From Rhodospirillales bacterium (GTDB lineage: Bacteria; Pseudomonadota; Alphaproteobacteria; SMXQ01), in contig JABIXC010000007.1 of assembly GCA_018666775.1 (NCBI GenBank), positions 423,890-487,889 of the forward strand: a stretch of 64,000 nt of DNA. Reading direction: 5' to 3'. Positions 45,997 to 55,156 of this stretch are shown piece by piece. The notes beneath the pieces were generated by a model that had not been told where the DNA came from, did no database searches, and worked only from the letters and a program-made list of their open reading frames with translations. How positions within the stretch are numbered: the stretch's first letter is position 1; every line of letters starts with the position of its first letter. The position numbers and the translations under genes were made by a program.

Positions 45997-46982
45997 CCCG
46001 ATGGTTGGCCCTTGTTTTTCTGTTCTTAACCGCCTGTTCCCCCCGTTTGCAAGACTCCGGGCCCATGGTGAGGGACGCTAGAATAGAGGCCGACCAATTC
46101 ATTGCCCGGGACGGGACACCCTTGCCCATCCGACACTGGACACCAAAATCTGGCAACCCCTGGGCTGTGATTTTGGCCTTCCACGGGTTCAATGACTACG
46201 CACCTGCTTTTGATACCGCAGCAACATTTTGGGCCCGCCACGGCGTGCTGACCTACGCCATTGACCAGCGCGGTTTTGGCAAATCACCCCATACCGGTCT
46301 ATGGGCCGGGGTCGCCACTATGAAGGCCGATCTTGATGCCTTGATTGGGGCTGCAAAAAAGCGCCATGGCAATTTGCCAATTTATCTGGTGGGCGACAGC
46401 ATGGGCGGTGCCGTGGTCATGACAACCCTTGCCGGACGGGCCAACGACACAAAGCCCGCCATTGCTGGCGCCGTTCTAGTTGCCCCTGCGGTCTGGGGCC
46501 GCAAACACCTTGGTCTCTTCAAACGAAGCTTGCTTTGGCTATCGGCCCACACGGTTCCATGGCTCAAACTTTCCGGCAAAGGGCTTGGCATCCAGCCATC
46601 TGACAATATTGAAATGCTCAAAAAGCTTTCCGCCGATAAACTGGTGATCAAGAAAACCCGGATCGACACCATCTGGGGGTTGGTCAACCTCATGGATGGT
46701 GCCTTAAAGAGTGCACCCCATATCAAGGCCCCGGTCTTGTTGCTTTATGGTGCGCGCGACGAAATTATTCCCTCCCGCCCCACCAAAGAAGTCGCCCAAA
46801 TTCTTTTGAAGCGCCCCCACACACGCATTGCGGTGTATGACGCGGGATATCACATGTTGCTTCGCGATTTGCAGGCAGAGACCGTCTTTAAAGATGTTTT
46901 GGCATGGCTAAAAGACCAAAAAGCCACTCTGCCATCCAATGCGGAAAAGCGGGCGCAGTCTTGGGTTTTGGAAATAAATTAA
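45993..46982 (+). CDS. Alpha/beta hydrolase, monoacylglycerol-lipase-like lipoprotein
   Basis: A 329-residue serine hydrolase. The N-terminus is a lipoprotein signal with a lipobox (WLALVFLFLTAC), so it is probably anchored in a membrane facing the periplasm. The core shows HGFNDYAPAFDTAA, the nucleophile elbow YLVGDSMGGAVVM (G-D-S-M-G), and late LLYGARDEIIPS and DAGYHMLLRDL supplying the Asp and His. It resembles lysophospholipases of the Hydrolase_4 family. The start overlaps the ABC ATPase stop (ATGA), suggesting joint work on lipids or envelope material. Confidence 0.87.
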   Translation: MTRWLALVFLFLTACSPRLQDSGPMVRDARIEADQFIARDGTPLPIRHWTPKSGNPWAVILAFHGFNDYAPAFDTAATFWARHGVLTYAIDQRGFGKSPHTGLWAGVATMKADLDALIGAAKKRHGNLPIYLVGDSMGGAVVMTTLAGRANDTKPAIAGAVLVAPAVWGRKHLGLFKRSLLWLSAHTVPWLKLSGKGLGIQPSDNIEMLKKLSADKLVIKKTRIDTIWGLVNLMDGALKSAPHIKAPVLLLYGARDEIIPSRPTKEVAQILLKRPHTRIAVYDAGYHMLLRDLQAETVFKDVLAWLKDQKATLPSNAEKRAQSWVLEIN

Positions 46983-47061
46983 GATAAATCAGGAATTATG
47001 CGCATAGCGCTTTGATTTTTAAGTGTAATTACGATTTTTTCTGCTGATTTCCATTAATCTT

Positions 47062-47080
47062 AATGCTTCGTAAAAGCATT
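47062..47080 (+). terminator. Weak hairpin after the hydrolase gene
   Basis: AATGCTT (47062-47068) pairs with AAGCATT (47074-47080) around CGTAA and is followed by TTTACC. The stem is short and AT-rich and lies 80 bp past the stop, so this is a weak candidate. Confidence 0.3.
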
Positions 47081-47141
47081 TTACCCAGAATTCCCGATTG
47101 ACCAGCTATCGCGCTATTCTGCTGCATGATCGGAATACTTT

Positions 47142-48374
47142 ATGACGCCTCAAGAAATTGTCCTCATTCTCATGAACCATGAGAAATGGGCCTGCCACCA
47201 ACAAGGCGGAAAACGGGCCAACCTTTCCCTTGAAAAACTGTACGGTATGGCCCTTTCAGGCGCAAAACTGGCCAGGATCAAACTCACCGGGGCCGATCTT
47301 ACCCGCAGCGACCTGCGCGGGGCTGATCTTAGCGATGCCGATCTGTTCAGTGCTAATTTCAGCGAATGTGATTTACGGAAAGCCAACCTCACCGGGGCCG
47401 ATATAAGGGGGGCTTGTCTGCGCGGGGCGGATCTGACCGGGGCGTGTCTTGCTGGTGCCGACATGCGTGATGGCACGCTCATGGCCCAAGAAAAAGATGA
47501 TGACGGTCGCAATGAAATAAAATTGATCGCCCTTGATGGCGGCAATCTGGAAGTGCGCAATGCCGATTTGCGAGGTGCAAAGCTCGCCAATGGTCACCTT
47601 GCCAATTCAACCTTTTTGCAAACGGATATGACCGATGCCAACCTGCATGGTGCGGATTTAAGCGGGGCTATTCTCACCGGATCAAACCTCAATGGCTGTA
47701 ATTTTTCTGGCGCCAACCTTGCCGGAGCCTCCATGGAAAACACATCACTCATGGGCGCAGACATGGGCGGGGCGGTGCTCACGGATGTTAATATGTCGGG
47801 CTCCAATCTTGCTGGGTGCAACATGGAAGGCGTGGATTTAACCACCGCCAAAATGGAAGATGCCGTATTCCTACGCTCCCAAGACAGCTTGCCTGACAGC
47901 GTCCAGGACCTGCTTAACAGCCATTACAGCTGGATCGAGAGCGGCGGTGCCAAAGGCGAACAAGCCAATCTTGATGAAATCGACCTGGCCCATGTGGATC
48001 TGGCCGGTGCCGATCTGAGCGCCGCCACCTTGCGCGGGGCCATCCTTTCCGGTGCTAATCTGGCAGGCTGTCTTTTCCTGATGGCTGATCTCGGTAGTGC
48101 GGTACTCTCCAGCGCAAATCTTCGCGGGGCAGACTTAAGCGGTGCCAACCTCAGCCAGGCCAAACTTAAAAAAGCAAACTTATGCGAATCAAAGCTTGGG
48201 GCCGCGGACATCATGGACGCTTACGGCGTTTCCACCGGGCGCAAATGGCCAACCAATTTAACCGATGCCGATCTAAGCGGTGCCGACCTGACAGGCGCTG
48301 ATTTAGAGGGATGCAACACAAAGGGCATCAAACTGAAAGATGCCCGCATTGAAGGTACGGCACTGGCCAGCTAG
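47142..48374 (+). CDS. Pentapeptide-repeat protein in three blocks
   Basis: A 410-residue protein built of A(D/N)LxG repeats that should form a right-handed quadrilateral beta-helix. The blocks span about residues 26-115, 131-245 and 275-405. A polar insert (EKDDDGRNEIK) separates the first two, and an alpha-helical linker (DSVQDLLNSHYSWIESGG) the last two. The linker and the N-terminus (LMNHEKWACHQQGGKRANL) share an HxxW-x5-GG-x3-ANL pattern, so a cap module seems duplicated. No signal peptide is seen. Function is unknown. It converges on the pseudokinase gene with 25 bp between stops. Confidence 0.88.
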   Translation: MTPQEIVLILMNHEKWACHQQGGKRANLSLEKLYGMALSGAKLARIKLTGADLTRSDLRGADLSDADLFSANFSECDLRKANLTGADIRGACLRGADLTGACLAGADMRDGTLMAQEKDDDGRNEIKLIALDGGNLEVRNADLRGAKLANGHLANSTFLQTDMTDANLHGADLSGAILTGSNLNGCNFSGANLAGASMENTSLMGADMGGAVLTDVNMSGSNLAGCNMEGVDLTTAKMEDAVFLRSQDSLPDSVQDLLNSHYSWIESGGAKGEQANLDEIDLAHVDLAGADLSAATLRGAILSGANLAGCLFLMADLGSAVLSSANLRGADLSGANLSQAKLKKANLCESKLGAADIMDAYGVSTGRKWPTNLTDADLSGADLTGADLEGCNTKGIKLKDARIEGTALAS

Positions 48375-48399
48375 ACCTCGCCACTGTAAATCCAGATGC

Positions 48400-51300
48400 T
48401 TATGGCTGATGCGTGCTTTGGCTGTTAAATGTATAGCCCGCCACTTCAAACCCACCCTCTTTTAGAAGCACAATTTCACCAGCTTCTGCGTCCGCGCCGG
48501 TTGATGGGCCACTGGTGTTTGCGGCATAAAGCGCCTGGGCATTAATGGCCCCGGCAACGACCAGATCACCATTTTCCAGAGCAATCATGCTGTGAGCCCG
48601 GGTGTAGAGGCCAACCGTGTTTCCCCGAACCGTTTTGCCGATGGTTTTAAGGCGCATAACCCAGGCATCCCCATTTGTATTTTTTCTGATTGGAAGATAT
48701 TGCCCGCCAGCCACCGCCAACCCGCCATCGGGAAGGATGGCCAGAGACTTAAGCACATCCGCCTTATGCCCATCAAAGGCCCGACCCCAAACCTTATCGC
48801 CAGTCGCATTGATGTGCAGCAGCCATGACCCCGAATTATTCCGCCCGGCAGTAAGAATCCCGCCATCGGGCAAAACCGCAAGGGCCTCAGTCTTAAATCC
48901 GGGCATATCAAAAATGCGCTCCCAAGGTGCTTTATCCCGGCCCTGATGGCGCGTCACAGAATCAGGATCAGGTTCAGCGTCATCCCCCGCCGATTGTGGC
49001 TTGTCCTGCAAGGTGGCAACATTTGTGGTATCAGCAGCGGGGGGGGTGGCAGCGCGAACCACCGCGCCTGCTTCGGTTAAATTTCGGGCAACATTTGCGG
49101 CCATTGGGCTGGGGCCCTGTTGCGTTGCATTTGAAATTTCTGATGACACCCCTGACGACACACTTGAATGCTGTGACACGTGCTGATCCTGTGTCCCGGG
49201 GGGCACCATGGGGGCTTTATCTTTTGCCACGATCCCGCCCGGATCCGGGAGTGCTGAAAAAAGAGATATGGTGACACCTGTTTCGCTGCTGCTGTTTACC
49301 AATGGCGGTGGCGCAGCCTTCAGCGGTGCCCGCAGCGTTGAGGCCGGGGCTGTGCCATCAGATTCCGTTTTGATATGAATTGTTTCTTGCGACACTTGTC
49401 CTGGGGACACTTGTCCTGGGGCCATTTGTTCAGGGGAAAGAGCCACCACCTGCTGAGACGTTGCCTGCCCAGTTGCCATCAGTTGAGGCGCAGCCTGAGA
49501 TGTTGCCTGAGATGCGGCCTGAGATGCCGGTTGTGCTGCTGCCTGCTGAATGGGCGTGGAATCCGCCATTGGAACGGTTGTTGAGGGAGGTGCTGAGGGA
49601 GGTGCATCATGCCCGGTTGGGGGCGCGGTTGATAAAGATGCATTTTCGATAGATGTCGCCTGCTGGCTCGCGGTTTGCTGGGCCGCGGCCTGTTGCGAAA
49701 CGATGCTTTGTTGAGATGCCGGTTGCAAAACGACCCCCTGTTGAGGCGCTGGCACGGTAACGCCCGGTCCCACAACGCCCTGCCCCGATGCCACCCGTTG
49801 AGGCGCGCCTTGCCCCGATGCCACTGGCACGGGGACTGCCTGCCCCGATGCCACTTGAGGCGGGGTGGGCGGTGCGGCCTGATATACGGCGCCTTGTTGT
49901 TGGGGTGCGGGCTGTTGCACAGCCCTTGCCTCGGCACCGCTCTGCTGAGGTACCGCCTGTTGGGGTTGCGTTTGCGGCGCTATCGGCTGCCCCGATGCCA
50001 CTTGAGGCAATGTGGGCGCAGTCACTTGTGCAGCGCCGGGCTGTTGGGGTGCACCTTGTTGCGCGATCCCTGCCTCGGCAACGCCCTGCTGAGGCACCGC
50101 CTGTTGGGGCGCGACCTGCTGCCCCGATGCCACCGGCACGGGTGCCGCCTGATTTGCCACACCCTGCTGTCCCGACGCTGCCTGCATAGGCGCTGCCGCC
50201 TGCTGGGGGGCTGCTTTTGGGGCTGGGGCTGGGGCGGGCTGGAGGGCTGCAGAGACCGCGGTAAAGGCCGAAGATCCACCCGAAGCAGAAGATGCGGGGG
50301 CGGGGGCGGAGGCGCTGGTCGAGGATGAGGACGTGGACGTGGATGAGGACGTAGATGAGGACGGGGGAACAAATGCAGTGCCTTCTAAAATTCTAACCTG
50401 ACCGCCGCCTTTTTTCTTTTTGTTTCTCAGAACACGGGCCCTGTCCTTTCTGGAACGAAGCTGTTCTGATTCCAACTTTGCTTTGGCAGCCTCTGCCGGA
50501 GGCACAATTGCGATTTTTTTATCACCCCCCCAAAACGATGAAACAGCAGAAACAACTTTCTTGAGAGAGAGGGCCTCGGCTACCTTATCAGAGGGTTTGT
50601 CAGATTTTAGATCGGTGGCCCCTTCCCCTAAACCATCCGTCTTAACGCCGTCCTTCTTGAGACCGCCCTGGCCGGCTTTGGGTCCTTGTTCTCCATCGGC
50701 CAGCGCATCCTTTTGTGGCACCCCGGCAACATTTCTGCGCACCCGTGAGACTTGTCTGCGCACCGCTGCGACCTTGTCTGGCGCATTCTTTTTAAAGACC
50801 AGCGTGACACTGCTCTTTTTTTCTTTTCCCGGTAAACCCGCGCTATCACCCCCAAAATCGACCATAAGAAAGGTCATCAAAGCCCCTGCTATCGCCGTGA
50901 TGATGCCGGCAAGGCGCATAAAGGATTTCTTCGGGCTGAGCACTTCTTTCTTTTTCTGGCCCCGTTTGGATGGCTTGAAAGCCCCCATGACACGGCGGAC
51001 GATCTTTTCATTACCCCCACCTGCCTGCGCCAAACGGTTTCGCTGGCGGTTTTGCTCAGCCATGTTCTGCATGCCATCCAGCTTTGCCTTTGCCCGGTTC
51101 CCGCCAGACACCCCGGACCCTCCCGATGGCCCACCAGAGCGCTGCGTTGCAACTGAATTGCTTTTGGTTTCCGGCACCCCCTTTGACGACAATCCACCAA
51201 CCACCCCTTTAACAAGGGCCGGGATTCCAAATCCGGAGAGAACCACATGGCTGACCGCCCGCCCACTGGCACGAACCACATGCCCAATGGTTTGGCCGAT

Positions 51301-52311
51301 CCAAGCCATCAAGCCCGGACCCCTCGCTTTTTTGCCGCCGCGACTGGCCCCCTTGATTAAATTCCCCAGAAAATTTTGCTTGGAACGCGACTTGTTTTTC
51401 GCAACATCGGGGGCGTCCTTGGGGTCATCGGCATCAACGCGCTCTAACAGGGTTAGAAAATCATTCATATTCATCGGGCGGTCTTCTGCCCTGATCGAAA
51501 GCGCCATATCGATGGCATCCAGAAATGGCTGGCGGGCATTTCCCTTCCCCGCGTCCACTGCCGGAGACATGGAATCCCCCATGGCACGCTCAAGAGACGC
51601 AGGTGGTGGCGCACCGGTTACGCCGCGATATAAAATGGCACCAAGGGAATAGATATCCGCCGCCGGGCCCTTGTTTTCCTTCGCTGAATGTAATTCCAAA
51701 GCGGCATAGCCCGAAGCCATCATGGCCTGGGCGGTTTGGCGACGTTCCACAAGTTCTGTTGGCGTAATGGCAAATCCTGTCAGAACCGGGGCGCCATCTT
51801 CGGTCAGGATTATATTCTCAGGCCGGACATCCCGATGGACCAAATCGGCCCCATGCAGCAATCGAAGGCCGGCAATCAAGGGGATGGCAATAGCCTTCAG
51901 TTCTTCTTCTGACAGGGTGCCTTGTGCCTCCAGGCGTTGGGCGAGGGTTTCTCCATCGCTGTGTTCCATAACCGCATAGGCGGTGCCCTTGGCCTGGAGA
52001 ACCTGAATGACCCGTGAAATGCTGGGATGCTTGATGCCAATAAGCTGGCTGGCTTTGGCAACGAAGCGCTCCAGCCCCCACTGGAAAGAGGATTCCCCAC
52101 TTTTACCGAGATCGGACACGCCACCATTGGCTTCCCGATTGGCAAAATCGGTTGGGAAATATTCCTGAATCGAAACAACCAAATCCTGAGCCAAATCCCG
52201 GGCAAGATAGGTCAGCCCAAGTTCGGTCTGGGATAGAAGGCTTTCAACGCGATACCCCTTAATGTCACTTCCAACAGAAAGCGCGCGTATCTGTTCACCA
52301 GATTCTGGCAT
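48400..52311 (-). CDS. Transmembrane pseudokinase with Gln/Pro-rich stalk and propeller-like repeats
   Basis: A 1303-residue protein. Residues 12-292 are a Ser/Thr-kinase fold (VHRDVRPENIIL, DIYSLGAILYRGVTGAPPP), but key residues are lost. The Gly-rich loop is degenerate (LLSQTELGLTY), the ATP lysine is Gln49 (SIQEYFP), DFG reads GFA (179-181), the HRD-loop Lys is Arg163, and APE reads ALE. A membrane helix lies near 466-485 after a basic stretch, so the rest should be periplasmic. Residues 650-980 are Gln/Pro/Ala/Ser-rich with five VASGQ copies. The C-terminus has LPDGGILTAG and LPDGGLAVAGG repeats of beta-propeller type. It is probably a non-catalytic receptor. Confidence 0.82.
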   Translation of the reverse strand: MPESGEQIRALSVGSDIKGYRVESLLSQTELGLTYLARDLAQDLVVSIQEYFPTDFANREANGGVSDLGKSGESSFQWGLERFVAKASQLIGIKHPSISRVIQVLQAKGTAYAVMEHSDGETLAQRLEAQGTLSEEELKAIAIPLIAGLRLLHGADLVHRDVRPENIILTEDGAPVLTGFAITPTELVERRQTAQAMMASGYAALELHSAKENKGPAADIYSLGAILYRGVTGAPPPASLERAMGDSMSPAVDAGKGNARQPFLDAIDMALSIRAEDRPMNMNDFLTLLERVDADDPKDAPDVAKNKSRSKQNFLGNLIKGASRGGKKARGPGLMAWIGQTIGHVVRASGRAVSHVVLSGFGIPALVKGVVGGLSSKGVPETKSNSVATQRSGGPSGGSGVSGGNRAKAKLDGMQNMAEQNRQRNRLAQAGGGNEKIVRRVMGAFKPSKRGQKKKEVLSPKKSFMRLAGIITAIAGALMTFLMVDFGGDSAGLPGKEKKSSVTLVFKKNAPDKVAAVRRQVSRVRRNVAGVPQKDALADGEQGPKAGQGGLKKDGVKTDGLGEGATDLKSDKPSDKVAEALSLKKVVSAVSSFWGGDKKIAIVPPAEAAKAKLESEQLRSRKDRARVLRNKKKKGGGQVRILEGTAFVPPSSSTSSSTSTSSSSTSASAPAPASSASGGSSAFTAVSAALQPAPAPAPKAAPQQAAAPMQAASGQQGVANQAAPVPVASGQQVAPQQAVPQQGVAEAGIAQQGAPQQPGAAQVTAPTLPQVASGQPIAPQTQPQQAVPQQSGAEARAVQQPAPQQQGAVYQAAPPTPPQVASGQAVPVPVASGQGAPQRVASGQGVVGPGVTVPAPQQGVVLQPASQQSIVSQQAAAQQTASQQATSIENASLSTAPPTGHDAPPSAPPSTTVPMADSTPIQQAAAQPASQAASQATSQAAPQLMATGQATSQQVVALSPEQMAPGQVSPGQVSQETIHIKTESDGTAPASTLRAPLKAAPPPLVNSSSETGVTISLFSALPDPGGIVAKDKAPMVPPGTQDQHVSQHSSVSSGVSSEISNATQQGPSPMAANVARNLTEAGAVVRAATPPAADTTNVATLQDKPQSAGDDAEPDPDSVTRHQGRDKAPWERIFDMPGFKTEALAVLPDGGILTAGRNNSGSWLLHINATGDKVWGRAFDGHKADVLKSLAILPDGGLAVAGGQYLPIRKNTNGDAWVMRLKTIGKTVRGNTVGLYTRAHSMIALENGDLVVAGAINAQALYAANTSGPSTGADAEAGEIVLLKEGGFEVAGYTFNSQSTHQP
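49372..50364 (-). repeat. In-frame low-complexity repeat region of the pseudokinase
   Basis: This DNA encodes residues ~650-980, rich in Gln, Ala, Pro, Ser and Val. The plus-strand 14-mer TGCCCCGATGCCAC recurs five times and encodes VASGQ at residues 727, 771, 820, 830 and 840. Units of the type QQ(A/G)(V/A)PQQ lie between. Such a tract is prone to length change by slippage. Confidence 0.85.
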
Positions 52312-52537
52312 GTCTCTCCAACCGTTCGTTTTAAACGGATATTCACAGATATCAGGGGGTATTTTAGGGCCTGACAGGTAAAGAATTTGCTACTGCCTGG
52401 GGGCATACAGCCGCATAAAACCCAATAAAACCGGTGAATAACCGGCTGCCCCTGTACGGGAACACGGGTTACAGATAAAATGGGGCCAGAGTTCACAAAT
52501 ACGGGGTAAATTGCTGCCTCAATTCAGGGAGAATTCA

Positions 52538-53608
52538 ATGTCCATTCGGATCGTCGATGCCGACGCCCATGTTATCGAAACCATGGAAACCTTCAATTAC
52601 CTGTCCGAAGATGAACAGAAATACCGGCCTGTGCGTCTGGCGCCAATGGATGATGATAAAATTCTGACCCAAACCGGGAACCAAACCAAAGAATACTGGT
52701 TGGTTGATGGCTCGGTCTGGACCGGAACCCGCAATCAGGACTACCAGAGAACCACGCCGGGTACCCGTGAGATGACCGATATCGAAGGTCGGCTTCGCCA
52801 CATGGATGAAATGGGTGTCGATGTTCAGGTGCTCTATCCGTCATTCTTCCTGAGTGGCAAAACAGAAAACCCCGATTGGAATTGGGCGCTTTGCCGCAGC
52901 TATAACCGCTGGATGGCCGACATCTGGAAAAAAAGCAACAATCGCCTGCGCTGGGTGGCCATCCCCCCCTTACATTCCATGGAAACCGTTCGCGAAGAAC
53001 TGGCGTTTTGTAAAGAAAACGGGGCTTGTGGCGTTTTTCTGGTGGGCATCGAAGACGGCAAGATGCCTGATGATCCCTATTTCTATCCGTTGTGGGAAGC
53101 AGCCCAGGAGCTTGATCTTGCCGCCTGTTTCCATTCAGGCATTCACAGCCAGACCTACATGGATGTGTTCAAAGGTGCCTCTACCCGGTTCATGTCAAAC
53201 CGCTCCCCGGGTGTTGGGGCATTTCACGCCTTAATCATGCGCGATATTCCAAAGAAATTTCCCGCCATGCGCTGGGGCTTTGTTGAATTCAGTGCCTCAT
53301 GGCTGCCCTATGCCATCAATTACACGGAACTGAGCTACTGGAAAAACAGCAACCAGCCGGAATGGGATTCCACGGGCATCTTGAAGAACAACAACATCTA
53401 TGTGGCGTGTCAGGTAACAGACGATTTGCCCTATATCATCGACAAAGTGGGCGAAGACAATCTTGTCATCGGCACCGATTACGGACACCACGATCAAGCA
53501 ACAGAAATCGATGCCATGCAAAAACTGCGCGACGAAGGAACGCTCTCTGGACAAGTGGTGGATAAAATCCTCGACGATAATGCCCGCGCCTTTTACGGCC
53601 TGGACTAG
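52538..53608 (+). CDS. Amidohydrolase family protein (ACMSD-like)
   Basis: A 356-residue metal-dependent TIM-barrel hydrolase or decarboxylase of the amidohydrolase-2 type. The N-terminus has the metal-binding IVDADAHVIE. Further segments are HMDEMGVDVQVLYPSFFL, ACFHSGIHSQTY (metal His) and LVIGTDYGHHDQATEI (catalytic Asp). ATG 52538 follows GGGAGA by 6 bases. Related proteins include aminocarboxymuconate-semialdehyde decarboxylase, but the substrate cannot be told from sequence. It is divergent from the pseudokinase gene across 226 bp. Confidence 0.87.
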   Translation: MSIRIVDADAHVIETMETFNYLSEDEQKYRPVRLAPMDDDKILTQTGNQTKEYWLVDGSVWTGTRNQDYQRTTPGTREMTDIEGRLRHMDEMGVDVQVLYPSFFLSGKTENPDWNWALCRSYNRWMADIWKKSNNRLRWVAIPPLHSMETVREELAFCKENGACGVFLVGIEDGKMPDDPYFYPLWEAAQELDLAACFHSGIHSQTYMDVFKGASTRFMSNRSPGVGAFHALIMRDIPKKFPAMRWGFVEFSASWLPYAINYTELSYWKNSNQPEWDSTGILKNNNIYVACQVTDDLPYIIDKVGEDNLVIGTDYGHHDQATEIDAMQKLRDEGTLSGQVVDKILDDNARAFYGLD

Positions 53609-53694
53609 ATCAGGGCCAAACCCGGCAAAGTATTGCTATGCTAAAACGAATGTAGGAACCAACAGCCCGATACTTTCTGTCAAAGGAGGCTCCG

Positions 53695-55155
53695 GTGACG
53701 TCCCAGACCAATTTGTATCGTGCCCTTGTCCGCGATGCCATGCAGACCGATTGCACTGTCATCGGGGCAGATGCCACCTGCAAAGAGGCCGTAGACCGGC
53801 TGCGTGTTGGGTCCAGCACCTGCGCCATTGTCAATGATGGGGCGGGCTGTCCAGTTGGCATTATCACAGAACAAGACGTGGTGAACCGCATTGCGTTCAA
53901 GGCCGAGCCCCTGGCCCCGGTCACCCAAGCCATGACCGCACCGGTCCAAACCATCCATGGAGATGAATTTTTATTTCACGCCATTGCCGCCATGCGGCGC
54001 GGCGACATCCGTCACTTACCCGTTGTTGATGGGAACAACGCCCTGATCGGTGTCCTGCGCCTCAAGGATGCCTTATTCGAGACCACGCCTAAGTTGATGG
54101 CCGACATAGACACCTTGGCCGGAGATGGCGGAAAAGCAGGTTTAAATGCCATCAAGGGCGGCCTCGGCGCCATTGCGGGCCAAATGCTCGACGATGGCAT
54201 TCCCGTGCCGGAAATTCAGGCACTCCTGAGTGAAGTAAACAACGATGTCTATCGCCGCATCACCGATTTAACCCTTGATGATATGGCTGCAAGCGGGCTC
54301 GGTAAAGCGCCCGTCGCTTTTTCGGTGATTATTATGGGGTCTGGTGGGCGCGGCGAAAATTTCATTCACCCCGATCAAGACAACGGATTAATCCTTGCCG
54401 ATTATCCAGATGAAGATCATGACCGCATTGACGGATGGTTTATGGAATTCTCACAACGCCTCACCCTGGCCCTTGACCAAGCTGGGTTTCCCCTGTGCCG
54501 GGGCGCGGTCATGGGCACCAACCCACTGTGGCGCAAAACCATCAGCCAGTGGAAAGCACAATTCAACATCTGGGTGGCGGCGCGTTCTGTCGCCAGCTTA
54601 AGATTTTGCGATATTCTGTTCGATTTTCGATCCATCTGGGGGGAGCAAGCACTGGCCCGGGAACTGCGCCATCATGTGCTGGGAATGATTTCCAACACCC
54701 CATCCTTTCTCCGTGATCTGGCCGACGAGGCCAAAGCAGCCGGGGTCGCGTTGGGATTTTTTGATCGCTTTATTCTGGTGCCCGACACCGATGTTCATAA
54801 AGGCACCCTGAACCTCAAACAATCGGGCACGCTGCCCCTGATTGAGGCCGTTCGGATCATCGCACTTCGCGACGGGGTTGATGCGCTATCCACCCTTGGC
54901 CGCATGGCCTGTCTGGCAGAGACCGGATATCTGGCCCATGACGAACATGATTATCTGGTTGGTGCCTATCAGCATCTCTGCTGGCTTATCATGCGCCATC
55001 AAATCGGCTGCGCCCGGGATGGCATGGAAATTTCATATTATATGTCACCCGATGAACTTACGCGTCGCGAAAAAGACATGCTGGTGGACGGGCTAAAAGC
55101 CATCCGGCAGTTTCGGGACCGGGTGCAAGCGGAACTGAGCGGTAATATTTTTTAG
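53695..55155 (+). CDS. CBS domain and DUF294 putative nucleotidyltransferase
   Basis: A 486-residue cytoplasmic protein. Residues ~10-130 are two CBS motifs (VGIITEQDVVNRIAF; RHLPVVDGNNALIGVLRLKD), likely binding an adenine nucleotide. Residues ~170-300 are a DUF294 nucleotidyltransferase-like domain with GSGGRGE (215-221) and DQDN (227-230), as in the GlnD/GlnE fold, and the C-terminal third is the DUF294_C helical domain. The GTG start has AAAGGAGG upstream. It converges on the membrane exonuclease gene with 1 bp between stops. This protein class often neighbours sodium:solute symporters and DnaQ-like exonucleases. Target unknown. Confidence 0.88.
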   Translation: MTSQTNLYRALVRDAMQTDCTVIGADATCKEAVDRLRVGSSTCAIVNDGAGCPVGIITEQDVVNRIAFKAEPLAPVTQAMTAPVQTIHGDEFLFHAIAAMRRGDIRHLPVVDGNNALIGVLRLKDALFETTPKLMADIDTLAGDGGKAGLNAIKGGLGAIAGQMLDDGIPVPEIQALLSEVNNDVYRRITDLTLDDMAASGLGKAPVAFSVIIMGSGGRGENFIHPDQDNGLILADYPDEDHDRIDGWFMEFSQRLTLALDQAGFPLCRGAVMGTNPLWRKTISQWKAQFNIWVAARSVASLRFCDILFDFRSIWGEQALARELRHHVLGMISNTPSFLRDLADEAKAAGVALGFFDRFILVPDTDVHKGTLNLKQSGTLPLIEAVRIIALRDGVDALSTLGRMACLAETGYLAHDEHDYLVGAYQHLCWLIMRHQIGCARDGMEISYYMSPDELTRREKDMLVDGLKAIRQFRDRVQAELSGNIF

Positions 55156-55156
55156 T

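Noticed and set aside
49372..50364. Short repeated DNA words considered as a CRISPR array
   Set aside because: The repeats are in-frame codons for VASGQ and Gln/Pro units, with irregular spacing and no palindromic repeat or cas genes.
50420..51652. A 410-codon open frame opposite the pseudokinase gene
   Set aside because: Antisense shadow of the kinase-like and membrane regions; low-complexity Ser/Pro/Arg translation without domain character.
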